Shown piece after piece: positions 17,037 to 26,099 of a stretch of 64,000 bases of DNA. The notes beneath the pieces were generated by a model that worked only from the letters and a program-made list of their open reading frames with translations, searched no databases and was not told where the DNA came from. Every line of letters begins with the position of its first letter. Positions within the stretch are counted from its first letter, which is position 1. Source of the stretch: Litchfieldia salsa (lineage in GTDB: Bacteria > Bacillota > Bacilli > Bacillales > Bacillaceae_L); contig NZ_FNJU01000008.1 of the NCBI RefSeq assembly GCF_900104555.1, forward strand, positions 73,237 to 137,236, in the 5' to 3' direction. A program made the position numbers and the translations under genes.

Positions 17037-18928
17037 CCCTGAACTCCATGGCGAACTCTGTGACGCTCTTCATTTACTTTCGCATGATTCCATTTACTCA
17101 TATCTCCTACAAGATAGCCCGTTATACGCCTAATTCGGTTAAAATTCTTTTCATTTGTTCCCCCACAACTTGGACATTCGTTTTCAATAACCCCTGAATA
17201 ACCACACAATTTGCACTGGTCTACAGGATGATTAATGCTACCATACCCAATATTATATTTGGCCATAGCTCTAACAATTGTATCCATTGCAGAAATATTA
17301 TTCCGCACATTCCCGTCTACTTCGATATATGTGATATGGCCAGCATTACATAATTGATGAAATGGCCCTTCCTTTCGGATCTTATCAAATGCTCGAATCG
17401 GGTAGTAAACCGGAATATGAAAGGAGTTCGTGTAATACAATCGATCTGTTACACCCTCTATATATCCAAACTCTGCTTGATCTTTCCTTGTGAACTTACC
17501 ACTAAGGCCCTCTGCGGGGGTTGCAATCAATGTGAAGTTCATATCATATTCCTCACTTGCTTGGTCCATTTTATCTCTCATAAAGGAAACAATCGATTTT
17601 CCAAGTTCCCATGCTTCATCACATTCTCCATGATGATTACCCGTAAGACTTTTAAGACATTCAGCAAGCCCAATAAACCCTAAGGACAAAGTTCCTTGCT
17701 TTAAGATTTCCTCTAATGAACTTCCCGAATTAAGCTCTTCTCCACCATTCCATATTCCTTGTGAATACAAAAAAGAAAAATCTCCTGCCTGTTTATTAGC
17801 TTGAAATAGATAACGATCGAACAATTGCTGAATGATGATATCTATATAATGATTAAGGTGGAAAAAGAACATATCTCTATTTTCTGAGATTAGTGCGAGC
17901 TTTACTAGATTAATACTTGTAAAAGATAAATTTCCCCTACCAACACTATTTTGAACACCGTGGCAATTGCCCATCACTCTAGTACGACACCCCATATAAG
18001 CAACTTCTGATTGTGGGTTACCTTCTTTGTAATACTCTAGATTGAAAGGTGAATCGATAAATGAGAAGTTAGGGAATAATCGTTGTGCTGTCGTTTCTAA
18101 GGCTAGCTGATACAAGTCAAAATTAGGATCTTGTTCATCAAAATTAACACCTTTTTTTAACTTAAAGATTTGAATCGGAAAAACAGGAGTTTCCCCGTTA
18201 CCTAGTCCTGCCTGAGTTGCAAGTAAAAGATTTTTGACTAAAAGCCTTCCTTCCTTTGATAGATCTGTTCCATAATTAATAGAGGTAAACGGAATTTGTC
18301 CACCACCACGGCTATGCATACTATTTAAATTATGTATAAATGCCTCACATGCTTGATATGTAGTCTGCTCAGTTTCAGTCCATGCCTGTGCCTCTAGCAT
18401 TTCATTTGACCAATTAGTAGAGTAACTCTTTAAACGGCCGTATATTTTATTGAAGGTTTTCTTTACATAAGGTGCTAAATCAACATCAAATGTCGGCATA
18501 GATTGACCTCCATGCTGCATGTTCTGGTTCGCTTGAAAAATAATCGTAGCCAACGCCATAGCACTCGTAATATCACTTGGTGAACGCATATATCCATGAC
18601 CTGTATTAAATCCTCTTTCAAGTAATTTCCCTAGTGGGATTTGGCAACAAGTTGTTGTTCCACTTGAGTAATAATCAAGGTCATGTGGATAAATAATGTT
18701 TTCCTCCATCGCCTGTTTCGTTTCAGTTGTTAACAAATATTCACGCACGTAAAACTTTGCACTTTCACTTGCAAACTTACTCATTAGTCCACAAGGGCTA
18801 CGTCCATCAACATTAGCATTTTCCTGAAGTAACTCTTGATTCGTTCCGTTCACAATTTCATGAAAGGATTGGTATAACTCTTGTAACACATCTTGATCCT
18901 TCGAATGAGATATCGTTAATTGTTTCAT
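17033..18928 (-). CDS. nrdD: Anaerobic (class III) ribonucleoside-triphosphate reductase NrdD
   Basis: A 631-residue glycyl radical enzyme that makes deoxyribonucleotides without oxygen. The C-terminal zinc site reads CKLCGYSGVIENECPSCGG, and the radical glycine sits in RRITGYLVG near residue 605. The substrate-site region ends with MGCRTRVMGNCHGVQNSVG. An ATP-cone of the usual size is not visible at the N-terminus, so the protein is shorter than the roughly 710-residue enterobacterial form. Ribosome binding site AAAAGGGGA. It forms an operon with nrdG. Two NrdR-box-like sequences lie upstream. Confidence 0.94.
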   Translation of the reverse strand: MKQLTISHSKDQDVLQELYQSFHEIVNGTNQELLQENANVDGRSPCGLMSKFASESAKFYVREYLLTTETKQAMEENIIYPHDLDYYSSGTTTCCQIPLGKLLERGFNTGHGYMRSPSDITSAMALATIIFQANQNMQHGGQSMPTFDVDLAPYVKKTFNKIYGRLKSYSTNWSNEMLEAQAWTETEQTTYQACEAFIHNLNSMHSRGGGQIPFTSINYGTDLSKEGRLLVKNLLLATQAGLGNGETPVFPIQIFKLKKGVNFDEQDPNFDLYQLALETTAQRLFPNFSFIDSPFNLEYYKEGNPQSEVAYMGCRTRVMGNCHGVQNSVGRGNLSFTSINLVKLALISENRDMFFFHLNHYIDIIIQQLFDRYLFQANKQAGDFSFLYSQGIWNGGEELNSGSSLEEILKQGTLSLGFIGLAECLKSLTGNHHGECDEAWELGKSIVSFMRDKMDQASEEYDMNFTLIATPAEGLSGKFTRKDQAEFGYIEGVTDRLYYTNSFHIPVYYPIRAFDKIRKEGPFHQLCNAGHITYIEVDGNVRNNISAMDTIVRAMAKYNIGYGSINHPVDQCKLCGYSGVIENECPSCGGTNEKNFNRIRRITGYLVGDMSKWNHAKVNEERHRVRHGVQG

Positions 18929-18955
18929 ATTAGTCCCCTTTTGCCCTCACTTTTT

Positions 18956-19002
18956 AGACTACATATAGTATCGTTAAAATACAAATAATCCACATGTTGT
19001 AT
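18956..19002 (-). promoter_or_regulatory. Candidate tandem NrdR boxes upstream of nrdDG
   Basis: On the minus strand 18956-18971 reads ATACTATATGTAGTCT, 13 of 16 matches to the NrdR box acaCwAtATaTwGtgt. A weaker copy (10 of 16, core conserved) lies at 18987-19002. Their centres are 31 bp apart, the three-turn spacing typical of NrdR box pairs. Confidence 0.5.
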
Positions 19003-19128
19003 TATAACAAAAATAAACCACTTGTCAGGGAGCTTAATAGAAAAGTCATAAATGCGTCACAAAGAAACGAAATTTAAAAATATTTGCTTGTTTTAGAAAA
19101 TACTTTTCTCTTAATCTCACTTATCCAT

Positions 19129-19142
19129 TGACAACGCTTTCA
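19129..19142. promoter_or_regulatory. cre site (CcpA operator) upstream of abnA
   Basis: TGACAACGCTTTCA is a perfect match to TGWNANCGNTNWCA, about 105 bp before the arabinanase start. Glucose repression of the arabinanase is inferred. The rest of the 319-bp gap 18929-19247 shows the NrdR-like boxes and AT-rich sequence, and no gene. Confidence 0.65.
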
Positions 19143-19247
19143 AAATGATGATTAACTAATGAAGATAAGGTAACATTTTAATTATTGATTTACACTTTCA
19201 TTAATTAGTATGTTATCTAATTTTACAAGAAACGGAGGAGATTTTCG

Positions 19248-20660
19248 ATGAGAAAAAAGAAACGATTGAACGCAAAAACGATGCTTTTGGCAGTCCTCAT
19301 GGTATTCGCACTTACTCAAACTTCATCTGCCGATTTTTGGGAATTATCTGGTGATGCCATGCTTCATGATCCTTCAATGATCAAAGAAGGTAATACTTGG
19401 TGGGCTTTAGGAACAGGTGAGGTTGATAAAAATGGACTTCGTGTTTTGCGTTCTGACAATGGTACTAATTGGTCTGCAACACCAGTTATTTTCCCACAAC
19501 CTTTATCATGGTGGAGTAACTATGTTCCACAACATGAAACTAATCAATGGGCCCCAGATGTACAATTCTACAATGGGCGATACTGGGTTTATTATTCTGT
19601 ATCGAAATTCGGGACTAATACTTCCATGATAGGTCTTACTTCCACAGAAAGTATAAGCTCTGGAAATTGGAGAGATGATGGTTTAGTGATAAGTTCCAAT
19701 TCATCTAATAACTATAATGCCATTGATGGCGATTTAGTAATTGATGCAAATGGAGACCCATGGTTATCTTTTGGATCTTTCTGGTCAGGTATCAAGTTAA
19801 CTAGATTAGATAAAAACACGATGAAACCAACAGGACAACTTTATTCTATTGCTGCTAGACCGAATCATCCTGAGCATGCTATTGAAGCACCTAACATTTC
19901 TTACAAAGACGGATACTACTATCTTTTTGTCTCATTTGATAAATGCTGCCAAGGCCTAGACAGTACATATAAAATTGCATATGGCCGTTCAACTAGCATA
20001 ACAGGTCCATATTTAGATAAAAATGGAGTAAATATGCTTAATGGTGGTGGTACTATATTAGATGCAGGAAATGATAGATTTATTGGACCTGGTCATCAAG
20101 ATGTCTATAATAACAATATCATTGTTCGCCATGCATATGATGCTCAAAATAACGGCCTCCCTAGATTGCTAATCAATGACCTTTATTGGGATTCTAATGG
20201 ATGGCCAACATACGATATTAACGCAGCAGGAGTTTTAAGCGGTTCCAAATATAAGCTAGTTAACCGTGCTTCTGGTAAAGTAGCTGAAGTAACAGCTAAA
20301 AGTACTGCAGATGGAGCAGATGTCGTTCAATGGTCAGATAACGGTGGAACAAATCAGCATTGGACCATAACAAATCTTACAAATGGTTATTCTAAACTAG
20401 TGAATGTAAATAGTAAAAAAGCATTAGAAATATATAGTTGGGATACAACAAATGGCGGTGACGCTGTACAATATTCAGATCTTGGTGGTAACAATCAACA
20501 ATGGAGCTTAGTCCCTATAGGAAATGGCTACTATAAAATAATAAACCGTCATTCCGGTAAAGCTCTCGATGGTTTTGGCACAGCTAACGGGTCAGATATT
20601 ATACAGTATGATTACCTTGATGGAACTAATCAACAGTGGCAGCTTGTGAGGGTATACTAA
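19248..20660 (+). CDS. abnA: Secreted endo-1,5-alpha-L-arabinanase (GH43) with ricin-type lectin domain
   Basis: A 470-residue secreted enzyme. The signal peptide is 1-28 (cleavage near SSA). The GH43 five-bladed propeller spans about 30-330: catalytic base Asp in MLHDPSM (about 42), pKa-modulating Asp in IDGDLVIDANGDPW, and acid Glu in AIEAPNISYKDGYYYLFVS. A C-terminal beta-trefoil (about 335-470) shows three ricin-like repeats, each with a Q-x-W (NQHWTI, NQQWSL, NQQWQL). The enzyme cuts arabinan side chains of pectin outside the cell, and the lectin part probably binds polysaccharide. A perfect cre lies upstream. Confidence 0.9.
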   Translation: MRKKKRLNAKTMLLAVLMVFALTQTSSADFWELSGDAMLHDPSMIKEGNTWWALGTGEVDKNGLRVLRSDNGTNWSATPVIFPQPLSWWSNYVPQHETNQWAPDVQFYNGRYWVYYSVSKFGTNTSMIGLTSTESISSGNWRDDGLVISSNSSNNYNAIDGDLVIDANGDPWLSFGSFWSGIKLTRLDKNTMKPTGQLYSIAARPNHPEHAIEAPNISYKDGYYYLFVSFDKCCQGLDSTYKIAYGRSTSITGPYLDKNGVNMLNGGGTILDAGNDRFIGPGHQDVYNNNIIVRHAYDAQNNGLPRLLINDLYWDSNGWPTYDINAAGVLSGSKYKLVNRASGKVAEVTAKSTADGADVVQWSDNGGTNQHWTITNLTNGYSKLVNVNSKKALEIYSWDTTNGGDAVQYSDLGGNNQQWSLVPIGNGYYKIINRHSGKALDGFGTANGSDIIQYDYLDGTNQQWQLVRVY

Positions 20661-20673
20661 ACGATAAATAGGT

Positions 20674-20786
20674 GAGGCTTCCCCATAAATGCCTGGTACT
20701 ACCATCAATATCTAGTCGATCTAAACTTTGTTCAATAACTAGATACTGTGAGAGTAGTGCCTGGCACTTCCTTTTGGGACAGCCTC
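20674..20786. repeat. 113-bp fold-back element
   Basis: Left end GAGGCT plus CCC, right end GGGACAGCCTC. The two arms, about 48 bases each, are imperfect inverted copies: GAGGCT, TGCC-GG-ACTAC and TATCTAGT blocks recur in order on both. The right arm includes AGTGCCTGGCACT. It lies between converging genes and may also act as a terminator. The arms resemble those of the element at 50053. Confidence 0.7.
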
Positions 20787-20806
20787 TTTCCAATTACATC
20801 ATTACC

Positions 20807-23191
20807 TTAATCTCTTTCTTTTATTATCGCTGTTTCTAAACTCCATACCCTTAAGGATCGTACAAATGGCTCTCCATCAATCCCATATACTTCTAATCCT
20901 TTTGATTGTTCTAACATTGGAAATACACGGGAGGAGATACTTATTTCATTATTCACATATGCTTCCACAATTGATTTATCTATAAATATGTGTAGCTTTA
21001 AGTTATTGTCTTCAAGCACTATTTCTCCACCTTGAATCCCCTTTTCAATTGTAGGATTTTTACTAGATCGCCCCCGATCAATATTAATAGTATTCGTTTC
21101 ATTCTTATAAAAAATAAATGTTTCTTCCTCATAATTTCGTTCTTTTAATATTTTCAAACCTGCATCTTTCGTAGAAGATACATCCAATTCCAGCTCTATT
21201 TCGACTTGATCGCTTTGAATCTTTTCAAGCTGTATATTCGCTTCTTCCATCGTGGCATTTTCAATAGATACCAACTCTTCACTACGAAGTGATTGAACTT
21301 CATCAATTGGGCGAATTCCTAGCTCTTGTTTATGATTCAAATAAATCTCAAGAGGTAGCCCAGCGCCATGTGCCCATCCTGATTCATATTTTTCTATTTC
21401 TGAACGGCGGTCTTGTAAAAGACTTGTAACGATAGTACGACCTTTTTCGTCTGCAAATCCTTGTGCTCCTGTAAAATGTTCTCCATAATCAAACATTTTT
21501 GGCTCCTCAATGTCTGGAATAAATTCGAGTGTATTAGAATCCCATGTTCCAATCCAATAAAACGTAAATCTAGATGCATATGGACTACTAGACATAAAAT
21601 AGGGACTTATCATAAAAACATATTTTTGCTGGCCTGTCTGATCATTTTTTATTGGCACTAAAAAAGGCAACTCCCATACATCTCCTGTACGCGGGAATCT
21701 CACTTTATCGCCAATCATGAATGGTTTTTCGTAATTCCAGTGTTCCATATCATCTGATGTATAGAGTAGAGCTGTTCCACCTGATTCCTCTACACCTGAT
21801 CCAACAAGTTGATACCATTTATCCCCATCTTTCCATACATATGGATCACGGAATTGCCCAAACATAACTTTTCCTTTCGGTGTATCAATATTTTCTTGTT
21901 GAATAGTAATAGGACTAGGGTTCATATTCCAATTATTCAAATGGACATCATTTGCATCAACCGGACGAGCAATTCCTGTCATTTGATTAGGCGTCATTTC
22001 ATCGTGTCCTGCTGTGTAAAATAACACCGGGATTCCATTTTGATCGAATGTTGCACTACCTGACCATACCCCATCACGAGCAACCGTATCCTCTGTTGGA
22101 CTCAGGGCAATAGGTCGGTCTTCCCAATGAATCATATCGTTACTTGTAGCATGTCCCCAATGAATTTGATGCCAAAAAGGACCCGCTGGGTTAAACTGAT
22201 AAAATAAATGATAGTTCCCTTTATAGTAAATCGGCGCATGTGGTTCATTCATCCAATGCTGTGGAGCAGTAAAATGGTAGTTGGGGCGATAGCGATCTCC
22301 TTTATAAACCGTTCTATCAAAAGAGGTACTTGGTTTTGGTAATTCATTGTGAAAATAGTTAAGGACTTCTTTATAATGCCCCTTAACAGTTTCATCGCTG
22401 AATACCTTATTGTACAGTGAAACATTATCCATTAACCCATTAAACATATTAGCTTGGAAAATATCGGAAACTGCAACTGCCTGATTATGTTTACCCACCA
22501 GCAACGGTTGAGTATCAGCAGGTGTAAACAAACTATTTTCGGGCACTTCTATTTCTTCTACGATTTTACCATTTAAATAAAGGGTCAACTTATGATTTTC
22601 TTTATTAAATTGTGCCACAACATAAGACCATTGATTTTTTGGCAAAACTTGTCCTTTAGGCGACCATATTTCATACCATTCACCGTTAAGTGCTAGTTGA
22701 AACGTTATATAACCATGTCGTCCCATACCTAGGACAAACCCCTGATTTTTTTCTTTATCATGTTGATTAATAATGACGGATGCTTTACCTTCGTCTCCCC
22801 ATTCATACGCTCTCGGTGCAACCCACGCTTCAATAGCAAAAGATTCTTCTGTTTTTTGAACCTTATCCGGGGCTATTTCCAGCCAGTTTGAATATCCATC
22901 AAATAAAAGTGATGTACCGCTAATGCCGTCTTTCCATTCTGGATCTGATTTAAATGTATAATGAATATTTGATCCTTCCAATTGGGAAAGATCAGTAGTA
23001 ACATTTCCATTGCCTTCATCAAATCCCCATTGATGTAATGCTTGATCACTTAGTGCTAGTGCTAGTTGAGTGTTGCTTATATTATTAGTTGAAGTAACTT
23101 CAGCTTGCTTCGTTTTTGTGAACATTAAAAAACTTGTACTAAGACATATTGCTAACACAATTAGCCCTATCCATATTTTTTGCTTGATCAT
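20807..23191 (-). CDS. Membrane-anchored or secreted LamG-GH32 fructanase (levanase-like) with altered nucleophile motif
   Basis: A 794-residue protein. N-terminal hydrophobic segment 7-25 (signal or anchor); LamG/concanavalin-like domain about 50-280 (HQWGFDEG, LLFDGYSNWLEI, MDNVSLYNK). GH32 five-bladed propeller about 300-630, then the C-terminal beta-sandwich to 794. GH32 marks include HLFYQFNPAGPFWHQIHWGHA, FRDPYVW and the acid/base Glu in WELPFL. The nucleophile block, usually W-M-N-D-P-N, reads WMNEPHAP, with Glu316 in place of Asp. It lies downstream of the antiterminator gene in the fructan locus, so a role in levan or sucrose breakdown fits. Ribosome binding site AAGGAG. Confidence 0.85.
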   Translation of the reverse strand: MIKQKIWIGLIVLAICLSTSFLMFTKTKQAEVTSTNNISNTQLALALSDQALHQWGFDEGNGNVTTDLSQLEGSNIHYTFKSDPEWKDGISGTSLLFDGYSNWLEIAPDKVQKTEESFAIEAWVAPRAYEWGDEGKASVIINQHDKEKNQGFVLGMGRHGYITFQLALNGEWYEIWSPKGQVLPKNQWSYVVAQFNKENHKLTLYLNGKIVEEIEVPENSLFTPADTQPLLVGKHNQAVAVSDIFQANMFNGLMDNVSLYNKVFSDETVKGHYKEVLNYFHNELPKPSTSFDRTVYKGDRYRPNYHFTAPQHWMNEPHAPIYYKGNYHLFYQFNPAGPFWHQIHWGHATSNDMIHWEDRPIALSPTEDTVARDGVWSGSATFDQNGIPVLFYTAGHDEMTPNQMTGIARPVDANDVHLNNWNMNPSPITIQQENIDTPKGKVMFGQFRDPYVWKDGDKWYQLVGSGVEESGGTALLYTSDDMEHWNYEKPFMIGDKVRFPRTGDVWELPFLVPIKNDQTGQQKYVFMISPYFMSSSPYASRFTFYWIGTWDSNTLEFIPDIEEPKMFDYGEHFTGAQGFADEKGRTIVTSLLQDRRSEIEKYESGWAHGAGLPLEIYLNHKQELGIRPIDEVQSLRSEELVSIENATMEEANIQLEKIQSDQVEIELELDVSSTKDAGLKILKERNYEEETFIFYKNETNTINIDRGRSSKNPTIEKGIQGGEIVLEDNNLKLHIFIDKSIVEAYVNNEISISSRVFPMLEQSKGLEVYGIDGEPFVRSLRVWSLETAIIKERD

Positions 23192-23215
23192 ATTAAACTC
23201 CTTATCTAGGTCCTC

Positions 23216-23246
23216 ACAATAAATGCGAGTTAATCAAACACTCGCA
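23216..23246 (-). terminator. Weak terminator-like hairpin between antiterminator and fructanase genes
   Basis: TGCGAGT and ACTCGCA pair over a nine-base loop and are followed by TTTATT on the minus strand. Only seven base pairs, so attenuation rather than full stop is possible. Confidence 0.35.
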
Positions 23247-23457
23247 CAAAAGAAAGTTATGCTATAAGCTTCGACATCCATATTTTTTGAAAAAAATGGC
23301 TTCGTTAATTACTGATGTTGATATGACCTATTTCAAGGTATTTTATGTAGGGAATCCGAACTGCCTACATGAGTTGATACAACAATGTTTTAGAAAGCTT
23401 AGTATAAACCCAACCAGTCTTTTAAATAAAGGAAGTACCTTTGAAAGGAAAACTGTC

Positions 23458-24300
23458 CTATGCCAAGACTAGTCGATCATAAATCCGTTGAATTTGCATT
23501 GTAATGTAAACTAGCTCCATTTCAGGCAGTTCAAATTCATACTCTCTCTTTACAAATTGACCCACTTTTCGGGCACAAGAATAAGCTTCTTGATATTTTT
23601 CTTTGATAATTTGGATCATCTCTGGCTCAAGGTCAAGAAACGATTCGCCGAATTCTGAACGCTGAACAGCAAAGCGCAAATGAGTAACAAGTCTTTCATA
23701 AGAAACCGTTTCTACTGGTATTTCGATATTAAAACAAGCTTCTATTATTTCAATCATGTCTACGATCATCGTCGTGATATCCAGTGTTCTCTGCATATCT
23801 CCCGCATTCATCTTTGCAGTGTGAATATGGAGAGCAATATAACCAACCTCATCCTCCGGTATCTCTATGTCTAGCTTTTCTTTGATAAACTCTTTAGCCC
23901 AAAGGCCAATTTGAAATTCCTTTGGATACAAAATTTTGATTTCGTTTAGTAAGGTATTCTTAATAAGCATTCCATCATTTAAGCGTTCAAACGCAAACGA
24001 TAGATGATCAGTAAGTGCAACATGAATATGCTCGTTCAATGAAAGATCTAATTCTTTTTCTGTATAAGCTATAATCTTTTCCGCTACCTGAATATGCTCC
24101 TCAGGTAGGGTTTTTACAATCTCTTCAAATTGTTCATATTTTGACCTGTCTTTCATCACAAAGATGTTCTCAATTTTAGTTTTAGGTACAGGATCGTTCT
24201 TTTTTCTTTGGTATGCAATTCCTAATCCAGTAACTATTTTTTCCTCTCCCCGGTCATTAACTACAACTGTATTATTATTTAAGATTTTTTTGATTTTCAT
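23458..24300 (-). CDS. BglG/SacT-type transcriptional antiterminator
   Basis: A 280-residue regulator of the LicT/SacT/SacY group. Residues 1-56 form the RNA-binding CAT domain ([25 protein letters not shown]). PRD1 (about 66-170) and PRD2 (about 171-277) follow, with regulatory histidines in [20 protein letters not shown] and [11 protein letters not shown]. Such proteins bind a RAT hairpin and stop an overlapping terminator from forming; the PTS phosphorylates the PRDs according to sugar supply. A good RAT lies at 30451-30482, upstream of the first fructansucrase gene, and a PTS permease gene is adjacent, so SacT/SacY function is inferred. Confidence 0.9.
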   Translation of the reverse strand: MKIKKILNNNTVVVNDRGEEKIVTGLGIAYQRKKNDPVPKTKIENIFVMKDRSKYEQFEEIVKTLPEEHIQVAEKIIAYTEKELDLSLNEHIHVALTDHLSFAFERLNDGMLIKNTLLNEIKILYPKEFQIGLWAKEFIKEKLDIEIPEDEVGYIALHIHTAKMNAGDMQRTLDITTMIVDMIEIIEACFNIEIPVETVSYERLVTHLRFAVQRSEFGESFLDLEPEMIQIIKEKYQEAYSCARKVGQFVKREYEFELPEMELVYITMQIQRIYDRLVLA

Positions 24301-24471
24301 GGTGTTCCTCCTTCTCTATCTTCCTATCTCGGTTTATATTAATGATGATCTTAAAGAGAATTTCGCACCCAGTAATCAATTTCTTGGTTTACTATATCTT
24401 CAATTGAAATTGTAACCGGCCTAGTTTAAGAAATAGCTTTGTTTTTAGCTAATAGATCCCACTTGTTTCTA

Positions 24472-25872
24472 TTACAATTTTTCTTCCTTTATTCCGATAA
24501 TAAGGGTGACAACAAACGCCGAAGCAACAGCAATGACGAAACCAATAAGATAATGAATAAGATTAGTTATACCCATTGGCGCTACAATGGCAATCATCGG
24601 AATAGCTGTTAACCCATATGAATTCGCAACAACTTCAGTAGATACAACATACGCACCGCCCAATGCTCCACCTATTGCTGCACCAATAAAGGGCTTTACT
24701 AATCGAAGGTTAATACCAAAAATCACCGGTTCAACGATACCTAAAAAGGCTGAAATTGCAGCAGGAATTGCAATCTCCTTTAACTTCTTATTTTTCGTTA
24801 GGATAAAAACAGCTAAAGCAGCTCCCCCTTGGGCAACATTCGCCATTGACCATATGGGTAGCAGAAAGTTGATTCCCACTTCAGGATCTGCAAGCAATCC
24901 TGCCTCAATAGCATGAATCCCATGGTGTAGACCGGTAATAACAATAAAGGTGTATAGTCCACCGAAAAGAAATCCTGCCATAAATCCACCATAGTGTATA
25001 AAGAATTCAAGGCTGTTAGTAACCAAATTGCTTATCCACATTCCTAAAGGACCCATCACTAAAAGAGAGATAAAACCTGTTAAAGTAATAGTTAAGAATG
25101 GAATTAAAAATAAATCTAAGGTGTTGGGCACCCACCTTCTTAAACCTTTTTCAATTTTACTCATGACATAAACTGATAACAAAATAGGGATTACAGTCCC
25201 CTGGTAACCGATTAAAGGGATCTGAATACCAATAATGTCCATAAACTCTGGAGTACCGTTTCCGAGTTCCCTAGGGTTCATAAGAGATGGATGTGTTAGG
25301 ATGCCTCCCATTACAGCACCTAAAAAGGGATTGCTTCCAAATTCTTTAGCTGAACTGAAACCTATTAATATTGGTAAAATAATAAAGGCTGCACTTGAAA
25401 AAATATCAAGCATTCTCATCCAGGCACTATCGAGTGGAATCATATCAAAAGCTTTAACCATACCGATAAACCCCATAAGTAAACCACTAGCCACAATCGC
25501 AGGGATAATGGGTATAAAGATATTAGTTAAAAGCTTAACAAGCCGAGAAAATCGATTTGTTTGCCCCTTATTCTCTTCAATCTTCTGTTGAAGGTCTAAA
25601 GATTTGGTTTCTTTTTTTTCCATCAATTCCTTATATATCCTATTTACCCGACCTCCCCCAAAGATAATTTGGATCTGGCCTGATCTCATATAAACCCCTT
25701 CAACACTCTCCATTTTCTCAATAGAAGGTAGATCAACAATTTCTTCCTTTTGAAGGACTAGTCGAAGGCGAGATGCACAATGACTAGCTCTAGAAATATT
25801 CTCTTTTCCACCAACTAACGGCAATAATTCATTTACAATTTCTTTTGAATTTATCCGATTAGCTATTTTCAA
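24472..25872 (-). CDS. PTS sucrose-type permease, EIIBC (SacP-like)
   Basis: About 466 residues. The EIIB domain (about 1-90) has the phosphorylated cysteine in SHCASRLRL and the GGxxxNRIYKEL end. The EIIC domain has about ten membrane segments with ITGLHHGIHAIEAGLLADPE and GIVEPVIFGINLRLVKPF, as in sucrose/trehalose-family permeases. No EIIA domain is fused. The start is unclear: no ATG or GTG fits. AAGGAGG sits two bases before a TTG (25872) and eight bases before an ATA (25866). An upstream TTG at 25935 lies at the tail of a terminator and has no binding site. It most likely imports sucrose as sucrose-6-phosphate. Confidence 0.85.
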   Translation of the reverse strand: MKIANRINSKEIVNELLPLVGGKENISRASHCASRLRLVLQKEEIVDLPSIEKMESVEGVYMRSGQIQIIFGGGRVNRIYKELMEKKETKSLDLQQKIEENKGQTNRFSRLVKLLTNIFIPIIPAIVASGLLMGFIGMVKAFDMIPLDSAWMRMLDIFSSAAFIILPILIGFSSAKEFGSNPFLGAVMGGILTHPSLMNPRELGNGTPEFMDIIGIQIPLIGYQGTVIPILLSVYVMSKIEKGLRRWVPNTLDLFLIPFLTITLTGFISLLVMGPLGMWISNLVTNSLEFFIHYGGFMAGFLFGGLYTFIVITGLHHGIHAIEAGLLADPEVGINFLLPIWSMANVAQGGAALAVFILTKNKKLKEIAIPAAISAFLGIVEPVIFGINLRLVKPFIGAAIGGALGGAYVVSTEVVANSYGLTAIPMIAIVAPMGITNLIHYLIGFVIAVASAFVVTLIIGIKEEKL

Positions 25873-25931
25873 TTCCTCCTTGTTTTTACTATCTCTCTTT
25901 AGGATGCCTTTTTTCCTATAAAAACTGAAGT

Positions 25932-25960
25932 ACAAAAACGTTCAGCAACTACTGAACGTT
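25932..25960 (-). terminator. Terminator after the third fructansucrase gene
   Basis: AACGTTCAG and CTGAACGTT pair over six bases and run into a T-tract on the minus strand. It lies between the third GH68 gene and the PTS gene and would limit read-through. Confidence 0.75.
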
Positions 25961-26099
25961 AAAAAGGCTTCTATCTCTTATTTGATTTTATATTAATGAA
26001 CCATGCTGACAATTACAAGCTGAGTGACTTTCCACAGGAAATACTTTATAAATAACCATAATTGGCAATTATTTCAGCCCAACGATGTTCAATAAATAC

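Noticed and set aside
20674..20786. Complete insertion sequence
   Set aside because: The element is only 113 bp, codes for nothing and shows no clear target duplication by eye.
23287..23472. Short plus-strand frame (61 codons) in the gap after the antiterminator gene
   Set aside because: No ribosome binding site, it runs into the antiterminator gene on the opposite strand, and I recognise no family. It could be a worn remnant, but that cannot be supported.
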